Source: CAZXCK01 sp964639225
Lineage (GTDB): Bacteria; Chloroflexota; Anaerolineae; Aggregatilineales; Phototrophicaceae
Direction of reading: 5' to 3'
Assembly (NCBI GenBank): GCA_964639225.1
Contig: CAZXCK010000017.1
Location: forward strand, 1-49,380
Length of the DNA: 49,380 nucleotides
The notes below the pieces were generated by a model. The model worked only from the letters and a program-made list of their open reading frames with translations, searched no databases and was not told where the DNA came from. Shown piece after piece: positions 15,153-23,400 of the stretch. Position 1 is the first letter of the stretch. Each line of letters opens with the position of its first letter. The translations under genes were made by a program, and so were the position numbers.

Positions 15153-16271
15153 CTACACCCTGCGGCGCCGCACGATGACGCTCTGCGCCAGGCCGATACC
15201 GGCCAGGATCGACAGCAGCGACGTGCCGCCGGAACTGACAAAGGGCAGGGTGAGTCCGGTCACCGGCAGCATACCCAGATTCATGCCGATGGACACCACC
15301 GTCTGGAAGAAGATGATGGCGGCCACACCATAGCAGATCATGCTGCCCAATGGGTCGATGGCCGTGCGCGCCCCGCGCAGGATGCGCATAATCACCACGC
15401 CGATGAGCACCATCACCGAAACGCCGCCCACAAAGCCGAACTCCTCGGCGATGACGCTGAAGATGAAGTCGGTGTGGCGCACGCGCAGGAAGCGGAGCTG
15501 TGTCTGCGAGCCGTTGGCATAGCCTTTGCCCACGAAGCCGCCAGAGCCGATGGTAATCTCGGCCTGGCGGATGTTGTAGCGCGTGCCGTAGGTCTCTTCG
15601 CCTTCGTCGTCGGTGCTGAGGAACGTGGTGATGCGGTCGCGCTGGTAGGGAGCCATCTGCGACCAGATGACCGGCAGCGCCATCAGCCCGACCAGGCCGA
15701 AGAGCATAATGTGCTTCATGCGCAGCCCCGCCGCCCAGACGAGCGTGAACCAGATGACTATAAACACAATCGACGTGCCCAGGTCTGGCTGCACGAAGAT
15801 GAGCGCCGTTGGCACGGCGACGTGAACCATGGAGCCAAAGACAGGGCCTAAGCGGTCCATATCCTCATAACGTCGCGCCAGATAATGCGCCAGCGTGATA
15901 ATAATGAGCACCTTGCCGATTTCTGATGGCTGGATGCGAATACCAACGTCGATCCAGCGCTGGGCGCCAGCGTCGCCCGTTTGTCCCAGGATGACCACCA
16001 GCAGCAACAGGGCGATCATACCGGCGTACAGCCAGACATGCATGCCGCCCAGCAGCCGGTAATCGACGGCAGTTATGGCGAAGATCAAGACAATGCCGAT
16101 GGTGGCGTAACGAATCTGGTCGGGTACGCGGCTGATCAGGTCCGGATCGACAGCGCCCATTGTGGCGCTGCGAATCATCAGAATGCCGAATATGACGAGG
16201 ATAATGGTGGCGCCCAACAGAACATAGTCAAACTGCCGCCAGATATTTGTGCGCATAGGCCTGGTCAACAT
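15153..16271 (-). CDS. rodA: Rod-shape peptidoglycan glycosyltransferase RodA
   Basis: A 372-aa SEDS-family polytopic membrane protein with about ten membrane segments. Conserved regions include AQRWIDVGIRIQPSEIGKV, the FVQPDLGTS motif containing the catalytic-type Asp, IAEEFGFVGG, and the C-terminal LPFVSSGGTSLL. RodA polymerises glycan strands with PBP2 (mrdA, same strand, 3.3 kb upstream). Two ATGs are possible (16271 and 16256); the second has AGG a short distance upstream. A separate promoter, TTCACC-17-TATAAT, precedes it. FtsW is the main alternative, but the mre context favours RodA. Confidence 0.93.
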   Translation of the reverse strand: MLTRPMRTNIWRQFDYVLLGATIILVIFGILMIRSATMGAVDPDLISRVPDQIRYATIGIVLIFAITAVDYRLLGGMHVWLYAGMIALLLLVVILGQTGDAGAQRWIDVGIRIQPSEIGKVLIIITLAHYLARRYEDMDRLGPVFGSMVHVAVPTALIFVQPDLGTSIVFIVIWFTLVWAAGLRMKHIMLFGLVGLMALPVIWSQMAPYQRDRITTFLSTDDEGEETYGTRYNIRQAEITIGSGGFVGKGYANGSQTQLRFLRVRHTDFIFSVIAEEFGFVGGVSVMVLIGVVIMRILRGARTAIDPLGSMICYGVAAIIFFQTVVSIGMNLGMLPVTGLTLPFVSSGGTSLLSILAGIGLAQSVIVRRRRV

Positions 16272-16292
16272 CCCGGTAACAAGTTGGCAGAT

Positions 16293-16321
16293 ATTATAGC
16301 GAAGGTGCGACAGGGGGTGAA
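16293..16321 (-). promoter_or_regulatory. Promoter of rodA
   Basis: On the minus strand TTCACC (16321-16316), a 17-bp spacer and a perfect TATAAT (16298-16293) give a predicted start near 16286. It lies in the 145-bp gap between minE and rodA. Confidence 0.65.
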
Positions 16322-16416
16322 GGTCTGATGCAGGGGCAATCAGAAGCTGCCGGCAGGCACGTCAAGATCAGCCAGGCTAACCGACGGCTGGCATGTGACG
16401 CTGATGACCGGCAGCA

Positions 16417-16827
16417 TCATTGGCTGGCAGGTTTGTCAGTGGTTTCGTCGTCTGACGCCGTCTCATCCTCCGGACTCTCGGCACGGGTGTCGTGCTGATC
16501 GTCTGTGGCGGATGCCGTGTGCGCATTCGTGTTGTCCGCAGCGGCGCCGGCTGAGTCTTCCATTTTGCGACTCTTGGAGAACGGAATCTCGGCGATGAGC
16601 ATGTTGCGGTTGCGCTCGCGCTGCTCCAGCGCGATGTCCACGTCTTCGGCGGCGACATCCACGTATTTGGAGATAACGGCCAGAATCTCCTCTTTCATCT
16701 GCTGCAGGCGCTCTGGTGGCAGGTTGATGCGGTCGTGAATCAGCACAAACTGCAGGCGCTCTTTGGCCGATTTGGCGCTGCTCTGTTCTTTGCCCCGATT
16801 CAGGAATCGGTCGAAAAATCCACTCAT
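16417..16827 (-). CDS. minE: Cell division topological specificity factor MinE
   Basis: A 136-aa protein. The N-terminal membrane-targeting/MinD-contact region (FFDRFL, then AKERLQFVLIHDR) and the dimerisation domain (LPPERLQQMKEEILAVISKY, about 1-90) are typical. MinE is normally about 85-95 aa. Here an extra tail of about 45 residues, rich in Asp, Glu, Thr and Ala, follows. MinE stimulates MinD ATPase and drives MinD-MinC off the membrane to set the mid-cell division site. It lies 11 bp downstream of minD. Confidence 0.93.
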   Translation of the reverse strand: MSGFFDRFLNRGKEQSSAKSAKERLQFVLIHDRINLPPERLQQMKEEILAVISKYVDVAAEDVDIALEQRERNRNMLIAEIPFSKSRKMEDSAGAAADNTNAHTASATDDQHDTRAESPEDETASDDETTDKPASQ

Positions 16828-16838
16828 TACCCAGCCCC

Positions 16839-17657
16839 CTACGAATTTCTGTTATTCTGCCCACCGGCGAACCACTGCGCCAACCGGTTGAAGAAGCCAC
16901 CGGATGACTCATCTAACTGCATGAATGGCACGGTTTCACCCGTCAGGCGGCGGGCGATGTTGCGAAACGCGACGCCAGCCCGCGAGTTCTCATTGAGCGT
17001 AACCGGCACACCGCTGTTTGACGCCGGGATGACCGTTTCATCTTCCGGCACGATGCCGATCAGGCGGATCGCCAGGATGTCGGTCACATCTTCGGCGGAG
17101 AGCATATCGCCCCTGCGGATCATGTCCATCTTCACCCGGTTGAGGATCAACTGGCCGGGGCCTTTGTTTTCGGCTTCCAGCAGGCCAATGATACGGTCGG
17201 CATCGCGCACGGCGGAGACTTCCGGGTTGGTGACAATCAGCACTTCGTCGGCGGCGGCTACGGCGTTGCGAAAACCGCGTTCGATGCCGGCGGGTGAATC
17301 GAACAGGATGAAGTCGAATTCGTCGCGCAGTTTGTCGGCCAGTTCGATCATGTCCGACGGGCTGACCGCCGATTTGTCGCGCGTCTGGGCGGCAGGGATC
17401 AGATAAAGATCATCAAATTGTTTGTGTTTAATCATCGCCTGGCGCAGTTTGCAGCGCCCTTCGACGACATCCACCAGGTCATAGACGATGCGATTCTCCA
17501 GGCCCATCACCACATCAAGGTTGCGCAGGCCAATGTCGGCGTCTACCAGGGTCACTTTCTTGCCGAGTCTGGCCAGCGCCACACCCAGGTTGGCTGCTGT
17601 TGTGGTCTTGCCGACACCGCCCTTGCCAGAAGTGACGGTGATTACTTTTGCCCCCAT
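16839..17657 (-). CDS. minD: Septum site-determining ATPase MinD
   Basis: A 272-aa ParA/MinD ATPase from ATG 17657, chosen because GGAAAGGA lies 8 nt upstream; a GTG at 17678 would add seven atypical residues. The deviant Walker A GKGGVGKTT, the DADIGLRNLD region and the DSPAGIE motif are present. The C-terminus (GFFNRLAQWFAGG) forms the amphipathic membrane-targeting helix expected of MinD. It recruits MinC to the membrane and responds to MinE. The order minC-minD-minE is co-directional. Confidence 0.96.
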   Translation of the reverse strand: MGAKVITVTSGKGGVGKTTTAANLGVALARLGKKVTLVDADIGLRNLDVVMGLENRIVYDLVDVVEGRCKLRQAMIKHKQFDDLYLIPAAQTRDKSAVSPSDMIELADKLRDEFDFILFDSPAGIERGFRNAVAAADEVLIVTNPEVSAVRDADRIIGLLEAENKGPGQLILNRVKMDMIRRGDMLSAEDVTDILAIRLIGIVPEDETVIPASNSGVPVTLNENSRAGVAFRNIARRLTGETVPFMQLDESSGGFFNRLAQWFAGGQNNRNS

Positions 17658-17699
17658 ATCAATAGTCCTTTCCACCACGAGGTGAGACTTGCTGCCGGT

Positions 17700-18398
17700 T
17701 TATTCCCAGCTTTCCACGACGATTTGATTACCACGAATCAGGGCGACTTCGGGCCGGGCCTTGTGTCGTTTTTCCTGCGGTGAGGTCGATATAAAATGAG
17801 CGATGCGTAGCTGGGTGGGTGTCATATCCAGCGCGCATACCACCACATCCTGGTCGCCGTAGGCCCCGGCGTGGACGTTGCCGCGCAGTTTGCCCCAGAC
17901 GATCACATCGCCGCCAGCGATGACTTCGGCTCCGGGGTTGACGTCGCCAAAGACGACGACATGCCCCTGACTGTTGACGGTGCGCCCGGAGCGCAGCGTA
18001 CGCCGGATGAGCACGCCCATTGTGCCTTCTTCTTCGGGGCTGATGGGCAGTGCGTCCTGTAAGTCTTTGCTGATGTTGTTGCCAGATGTGCCCGTGCGCA
18101 GGTCGAGCGCGTTGGCCGCTTCGATGGTCGTGACGCTTTCGCTGATGACCATGTGCAGCGACAGACCGCGCCTTTCCAGCAGCGCCTTGAGGCCGCTGAG
18201 GTCGTGTCTGGGGACCGGGCGCGCGCCCAGGTCTACAGTGATGGCCGCCCCGGCAAAAAACGCGCTCTTTTCGTCGATGCGATTGGCCAGCTCACTGGTG
18301 ACGACCAGCCATTCCTCGGCGGAATCCAGCGAGATGAGCAGACCGTCCTTAATACCCTTGATGGCAACCGTCTCTTCGCGCATGGCGCAGACACCCAT
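17700..18398 (-). CDS. minC: Septum site-determining protein MinC
   Basis: A 232-aa inhibitor of FtsZ assembly. The C-terminal beta-helix domain is clear (GRTVNSQGHVVVFGDVNPGA, GGDVIVWGKLRGNVHAGA). The N-terminal domain (about 10-105) is divergent, as is common. The start is ATG 18398, or ATG 18383, which would begin MREETVAIKG; neither has a clear Shine-Dalgarno. A TATAAT on the minus strand at 18462-18457 could be a promoter, but no good -35 is seen. A 42-bp gap separates it from minD. Confidence 0.93.
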   Translation of the reverse strand: MGVCAMREETVAIKGIKDGLLISLDSAEEWLVVTSELANRIDEKSAFFAGAAITVDLGARPVPRHDLSGLKALLERRGLSLHMVISESVTTIEAANALDLRTGTSGNNISKDLQDALPISPEEEGTMGVLIRRTLRSGRTVNSQGHVVVFGDVNPGAEVIAGGDVIVWGKLRGNVHAGAYGDQDVVVCALDMTPTQLRIAHFISTSPQEKRHKARPEVALIRGNQIVVESWE

Positions 18399-18464
18399 TA
18401 AGTCGTTAGAATAAGCGGAGATTAAACCTTCGTTACTTAATCATACTGATTTTTGAATTATATG

Positions 18465-19607
18465 CTATCCGCTGGTGACAATTGATAACAAAAGATAGGC
18501 TGGCAGCACCAGATACATACCGTTTACTAACCAGCGGGGGCGGACGGTACGTAGTTGGGGGACTTTTTCCAGCCAGGCGGCGAAGACGTGCGCGGCGTAA
18601 GTCAGCCAGATGATCTGAATGATGAACAACGGTACCAGCAGAATTTCGCGGTCGCGGCCAAAATAAACCAGTCCAAAGAACGCATAAAATGCGTACAGGG
18701 TCATCAGCACGGTGCCCAGAACCGGGTGCCAGCGTGCCATACGCGCCAGCCCCAGCACACTGAATGCAGCACCGATGAGTGTGAACTGCTGGACAATCAG
18801 TTCAATCAGGCCCACCCAGCGTATGCCCTCGCGCCAGCCGTCCGGAATGATGAAGCGTACCTGAAGGCCGGCCTGGTGAGCTTCCAGCGCGGAGACGTTC
18901 CACCAGGTTTCGCTGATATACGTCTGGGCGATGCCGCGTGTACCCAACACAGCGACCCCGGCCAGCGCCAGCCAGTACAGGCGCGGAATGGGCGTGTTGG
19001 ATAACCACAGTCCCAGCGCCACACCGGGCAGCAGCAGCACAAACAGCGGATCGTTGAGCACGCCCAGCATCAGGATGACCAGCATCGCCGTGTACTGGCC
19101 GGCGGTGATGGGCAGCGGCGGGTGTTCGTCCGGGCGCGGGTTGCTGGCGCGCAGCGCATCCACCAGCAGAAACAACAGCCAGGCGGTCAACAGACCCGTC
19201 AGGCGCAGGCTGCGAGGCGTGCTGACCTGTGAGAAGAAGATGATCGTAAAGACGGCCATCCCCAGGCCCAGCGCCAGATAGGGACGTTTGCCAAGCTCGG
19301 TTATGGCAATGGCGGTGACGAAGGCCGTCACCGCCGCGATGATGATGATCGCCGGGCCGTCGCTGGGGCCGCCAGTCTGCGACCAGAAGGCCGGACTGAA
19401 AGCGAGCGCCAGCGCGCCAATTATCGCCAGCAGCGCGCCCATGTGGCGCAGTGTCAGTGTCACACCGACGATAACCAGCGCCAGTCCGCTGGCGCGGATG
19501 AGGGGCGTGTCGCCCACCATGATGAAAATAAGCCAGGCTGCCAGGCCGGCAATCGGGCCTGGCAGCCAGTAAAGCAGTTGGTCACGACGGGCGCGTAGTA
19601 GGGACAC
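18465..19607 (-). CDS. Unknown polytopic membrane protein within the mre-min block
   Basis: A 380-aa, very hydrophobic protein with roughly ten to twelve predicted membrane helices and only short loops. I do not recognise a family. Arg-rich ends (LLRARRDQ at the N-terminus, RTVRPRW near the C-terminus) suggest cytoplasmic termini. The GTG start lies 11 bp after the PBP2 stop, with GAGG about 9 nt upstream, so it is almost certainly co-transcribed with mrdA. Its position between PBP2 and MinC suggests a role in envelope growth or lipid-linked precursor handling, by context only. An O-antigen-ligase or glycosyltransferase-C-like fold is possible but unsupported by any motif I can see. Confidence 0.8.
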   Translation of the reverse strand: MSLLRARRDQLLYWLPGPIAGLAAWLIFIMVGDTPLIRASGLALVIVGVTLTLRHMGALLAIIGALALAFSPAFWSQTGGPSDGPAIIIIAAVTAFVTAIAITELGKRPYLALGLGMAVFTIIFFSQVSTPRSLRLTGLLTAWLLFLLVDALRASNPRPDEHPPLPITAGQYTAMLVILMLGVLNDPLFVLLLPGVALGLWLSNTPIPRLYWLALAGVAVLGTRGIAQTYISETWWNVSALEAHQAGLQVRFIIPDGWREGIRWVGLIELIVQQFTLIGAAFSVLGLARMARWHPVLGTVLMTLYAFYAFFGLVYFGRDREILLVPLFIIQIIWLTYAAHVFAAWLEKVPQLRTVRPRWLVNGMYLVLPAYLLLSIVTSG

Positions 19608-19618
19608 TCAAGGCCGCC

Positions 19619-21904
19619 TCAGGGGAGCGTGCTGGCAAGCAGATCGGCTGGCTGGGGCTGGTTCTCGCGCTCGTTGCGCAGACGCACATAAGCCTCGATC
19701 GTCTCCACGACGACCGGCAGCGCGTTGGCCGAGCCTTCACCACCGTTGTAGATGAAAGCGATAACCAGAATCTCTGGATCCTCGTAGGGTGCGTAGGCTG
19801 TAAACCACGCATGTGAGGGCCAGTTACCCTGCACACACAGGCCCAGTGCCCAGGCGATGTTGTCGCAGTACTCGGCGGTGCCGGTTTTACCGGCAACGGT
19901 GATATAGGGCAGGTCGGCTGCTTCCGCTGTGCCGATAGTCACTGTGGCGCGCATACCCTGCCGCACCAGTTCCAGGCTTTCGTCGCCCAGGAAAGCCGGC
20001 GTATAGTTGGGATCAAAGCGACGCGGGTCGCAGATGTTGTCGGTGAATTGATAGTTGGGCGGCGTATAGACGGTGTATTCGCGCATCTCTTCAGCAAAGC
20101 CCTCGGTGACGTCCACCATCGCCCGATAGTCCTGCGGGTTGCAGCGATTGGGGTTATAGTCGGCGCTGGTCGGTTCGCAGGTGCAGGCGAGGCTGTTGCG
20201 CCCCTGGATAATCATGTCTTCCAGCAGCAGCAGGGTCAGCGGCTCTTCGGGGGCGAGCTGCGCCGGGTTAACGGTGCGCAGTACGGTCGGTTCGAAGGCC
20301 TGGGTAATGTTGCCCTCGGCGTCCAGATAGTCGCGGACAACGGTGGGTTTGTACAGCGTCCCGTTGTTGACCAGCGCCGCCACCGAGTTGATGAGTTGTA
20401 ATGGCGTGACGTTGACGTAACCCTGGCCAAAGGCGGCGTTGTACGTGTCTCCGGTGGACCAGTTTTCGCCATGAACAACACGTTTCCAGTCCGGGTCGGG
20501 CATACGACCGATGGCCTCGCCGGGCAGTTCGACGAATGTGGGCGAGTTGATGCCCAGCGCGTTGGCATGGCGAACCAGATTGTTGATGCCCAGGCCGCCG
20601 CTGCGCAGTGTGGCTTCGCTCAGTTCGGGATTGCCACCGCCCACCTGATAGAAGTACACGTTACAACTCTGAGCGATGGCCGTCACCAGATCGACAAAGC
20701 CGTGTCCGTTACGATCCCAGCATACGAAACGCTGGTCGGCGGCGCGGTCGTTGGGCGCGTAGAAGTTCTGCACCAGGATGTCGCCACCGTCGAACAGGCG
20801 CGTGTTGGGGTTGATGATGTCCTCTTCGATGACGGCGGCGGCGGTGATGAGCTTCCAGGCCGAACCGGGTGAATACAGCGCGCTGATGGACTGGTTGAAC
20901 AGCGGGTTACGTTCGTTTTCCAGCAGGTCGAGATAATACTCCACATCGATGGCACGTGCGAAACGCGAGTTGTCGTAACTGGGATGGCTGACCATCGCCA
21001 GAATCTCGCCCGTCATGGGGTCCATAGCGATGACCACACCGGCGTCGGTGACGATGCGCCCGGCTTCGGCATTGATGCGGGCGATGCGGTCAAGCAGGGC
21101 GCGTTCGGCGGCCTCCTGCAATTCGGTGTCGAGTGTCAGGCGCAGGTTTTCGCCCGGTACGGGGGCGCGCACCGCCACCTGGTTAATCGGCTGCCCGGCG
21201 ACGTCCACCTCGCGCAGAACTGAACCCCGCTGCCCGGCCAGTACGTCCTCGAAGTAACGTTCGACGCCGGCGTAGCCGATGCGGTCGAAGGCGGGATTGT
21301 AGCCACGCTCGATGAGTTCCAGCTCTTCCTCTGGTGGAATACGCCCCATGTAGCCGATCACGTGTGCCGTCAGCGAGCCGCTGGGATACAACCGCACGGC
21401 GGCCTCTTCGACGCTAACGCCAGGTAGATCGTAGTTTTCCTCCATGATGCGCATGGCGACTTCCAGCGGTACGTCCTGGGCGATAGGTACTGGTCGGAAC
21501 GGGGCGATACCCGCGCCTTCCTGGACCATCTCCTCGATACTGCGCAAATCGGAGTTGCCCGCCTCGGCGACAGCCCGTGTTGGCGGCACACCCGTCATGG
21601 CCGATAATCGGTTGTAGATGCTCAGTGTCTCCTCGCGTCCGGTGGGGAGTTCCGCCGGAGTCACCTGGACGATGTAGGCCGGCACATTACCGGCGACGGT
21701 GCGATCATAGCGATCAAACATCACACCTCGCTCGGATGGCAGCGGCAGCTCGTCCAGCCGGTTGTCGTCGGCGGCGATCTGCGCGTCGGCGAAGTTGATG
21801 ACCTGCATCTGGTACATGCGCAGGGAAAAAATCAGAAATGTGGCGAACATCACCGCCTGGAACATCGTCAGACGCCACCCCTGAAACGGAAGCAAATTCC
21901 TCAT
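19619..21904 (-). CDS. mrdA: Penicillin-binding protein 2 (elongasome transpeptidase)
   Basis: A 761-aa class B PBP with one N-terminal membrane anchor, a dimerisation/pedestal domain (about 50-250) and a transpeptidase domain. Active-site motifs are SAWK (Ser348, in LYSPGSAWKLI), SCN in AQSCNVYFYQVGG, and KTGT in VAGKTGTAEYC. It cross-links peptidoglycan during elongation with RodA. Unusually many Cys residues lie in the transpeptidase region (CTCEPTSADYNPNRC, NICDPRR, AEYCDNIAWALGLC), which suggests extracellular disulfides. It starts 22 bp after mreD and ends 11 bp before the unknown membrane protein. Confidence 0.95.
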   Translation of the reverse strand: MRNLLPFQGWRLTMFQAVMFATFLIFSLRMYQMQVINFADAQIAADDNRLDELPLPSERGVMFDRYDRTVAGNVPAYIVQVTPAELPTGREETLSIYNRLSAMTGVPPTRAVAEAGNSDLRSIEEMVQEGAGIAPFRPVPIAQDVPLEVAMRIMEENYDLPGVSVEEAAVRLYPSGSLTAHVIGYMGRIPPEEELELIERGYNPAFDRIGYAGVERYFEDVLAGQRGSVLREVDVAGQPINQVAVRAPVPGENLRLTLDTELQEAAERALLDRIARINAEAGRIVTDAGVVIAMDPMTGEILAMVSHPSYDNSRFARAIDVEYYLDLLENERNPLFNQSISALYSPGSAWKLITAAAVIEEDIINPNTRLFDGGDILVQNFYAPNDRAADQRFVCWDRNGHGFVDLVTAIAQSCNVYFYQVGGGNPELSEATLRSGGLGINNLVRHANALGINSPTFVELPGEAIGRMPDPDWKRVVHGENWSTGDTYNAAFGQGYVNVTPLQLINSVAALVNNGTLYKPTVVRDYLDAEGNITQAFEPTVLRTVNPAQLAPEEPLTLLLLEDMIIQGRNSLACTCEPTSADYNPNRCNPQDYRAMVDVTEGFAEEMREYTVYTPPNYQFTDNICDPRRFDPNYTPAFLGDESLELVRQGMRATVTIGTAEAADLPYITVAGKTGTAEYCDNIAWALGLCVQGNWPSHAWFTAYAPYEDPEILVIAFIYNGGEGSANALPVVVETIEAYVRLRNERENQPQPADLLASTLP

Positions 21905-21926
21905 GATACAACAAGCCTCAATACCA

Positions 21927-22427
21927 TCAGACTGAACTGCCGGTGCGGGATACCCGGCGCTGCAAACGCAGCACGAACCAGTACACCGGCCAGATCAAAA
22001 CCAGATTGTAAAGGATGGTGGGGGCGATAACAAAGGTAAGGTTGAAGCCCCACTGCATGGTAAATCCGCTGAAGGCCAGCAAAAGCATAATAATGATCTG
22101 CTGGGTCAGCGTGCCGAACAACACCAGGGCCAGCATGATAATGAAGCCGATTTTGTGAACCTGCTGGCCCAGCCCGCTGATGGCGAAAACCAGCAGCAGC
22201 AGGCCCACTGTCGATGTGCCCAGCGGCGCGGCGGACATCAGGTCCTGCATGATGCCGCCCACAAAAGCCCAGATGACGCTGCTCTCCAGCCGGGCATTGA
22301 TGGCCCAGGCCAGCACCAGCAGAAAAATGAGGTCCGGCCCGCCGCCCAGGATGCGAATCTGTGGTACGATGCTGGCCTGTAGAATGGCGGCCAGGGCCAG
22401 GATCGGAATGCTGAGAAAGTTGCCCAT
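21927..22427 (-). CDS. mreD: Rod shape-determining protein MreD
   Basis: A 166-aa membrane protein with about five helices. It is recognised from its size, its hydrophobic profile, features such as GGGPDLIFLLVLAWAI and FVGGIMQDLMSAAPLGTS, and its position between mreC and PBP2. MreD links MreC and PBP2-RodA to the elongasome. It begins 10 bp after the mreC stop. Confidence 0.92.
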   Translation of the reverse strand: MGNFLSIPILALAAILQASIVPQIRILGGGPDLIFLLVLAWAINARLESSVIWAFVGGIMQDLMSAAPLGTSTVGLLLLVFAISGLGQQVHKIGFIIMLALVLFGTLTQQIIIMLLLAFSGFTMQWGFNLTFVIAPTILYNLVLIWPVYWFVLRLQRRVSRTGSSV

Positions 22428-22436
22428 GCCAGCCGG

Positions 22437-23273
22437 TTACTCGAAGGCGGAGACATCAATAGGCTGGAAACTGGTAATCACGAGCACGAATTCCAGATTG
22501 TCGAAATCGACCAGGCTGCGTACCTCGGCCTGCTGGTTGAGCGCGAACTCTTCGCGCTGGCGGCTCTCAACCTGACCAATCTGGATATCTGGTGGGAAGT
22601 TGCCACCCAGACCGGATGTGAGCACTACGTCGCCGACCTGCACCTCGGCTTCCAGCGGAATCCACATCATACGCAGGTTGCCGGTAAGCTGGCCTTCGAC
22701 CCGGCCCTGGGCGCGGGTGGTCTGCAGGCGGGCGTTGACGTTGCTGTTGGGGTCGGTCACGAGCATGACACGGGCGGCATTGGCGGTGACATCCGTGATG
22801 CGGCCCACCAGCCCCTGGCCGGTGACGACCGGCATGCCTCTGGCGACGCCATGACGCACGCCCCGGTTGATGACCATCGTGCGCATGAGCGCGTTCTGGT
22901 CGTAGCTAATCACCTCGGCCACCAGGTGTTCCTGGTCGCGGGCGGTGGATGCGTATTCGACCAGTTCGGAGAGTCGGCGATAGTCGTTGTTGATCTCGCG
23001 CAGTTCGACCAGTTCTGTCTGGTAGCGGGCCAGCGCTTCTTCCAGCTCGGCGTTGCGCGCACGCAGTGACTGGATCTCCGTCAGGTCGGCGACGAAGCTG
23101 TTCGTCTGCCGGGTGATATCGGTGAAAATTCCCGCCAGGTAGTTCATTGGTGCAGCGGCAGTGCCTTCCAGTGGGGCAGTCGCCCCGGACATACTGGCGG
23201 CCAGCAGTACCAGACATACCGACAGGCAGACCAGAAGAAAAATCACGCGGTTCGCGCGCCAATTGCGTCGCAA
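22437..23273 (-). CDS. mreC: Rod shape-determining protein MreC
   Basis: A 278-aa protein with an N-terminal membrane anchor (about 10-30), a coiled coil (about 65-110, ARNAELEEALARYQTELVEL) and two small beta domains. Typical segments are GVARGMPVVTGQGLVGRITD and VLVTDPNSNVNARL. It is the periplasm-side or wall-side scaffold that activates PBP2-RodA. Its own extended -10 lies in the gap after mreB. Confidence 0.95.
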   Translation of the reverse strand: MRRNWRANRVIFLLVCLSVCLVLLAASMSGATAPLEGTAAAPMNYLAGIFTDITRQTNSFVADLTEIQSLRARNAELEEALARYQTELVELREINNDYRRLSELVEYASTARDQEHLVAEVISYDQNALMRTMVINRGVRHGVARGMPVVTGQGLVGRITDVTANAARVMLVTDPNSNVNARLQTTRAQGRVEGQLTGNLRMMWIPLEAEVQVGDVVLTSGLGGNFPPDIQIGQVESRQREEFALNQQAEVRSLVDFDNLEFVLVITSFQPIDVSAFE

Positions 23274-23340
23274 GGGCCATACTCCATGCGCTACTGAAAG
23301 TCACTCACACACAATGCCGGTTGGTGTGCGCTTTACCTGT

Positions 23341-23349
23341 ATTATATCA
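23341..23349 (-). promoter_or_regulatory. Extended -10 promoter of mreC
   Basis: The minus-strand sequence is TGATATAAT, about 68 bp upstream of the mreC start. The -35 region is poor. It would uncouple mreCD-mrdA expression from mreB. Confidence 0.55.
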
Positions 23350-23400
23350 AATGCTTGCTAATCATTGAGAAGGCTGATTTTGCAGGCCGCCCCGGTGGGG

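Noticed and set aside
16487..16912. Second minus-strand frame overlapping minE and minD
   Set aside because: It is an out-of-frame shadow; minE and minD both have strong family matches.
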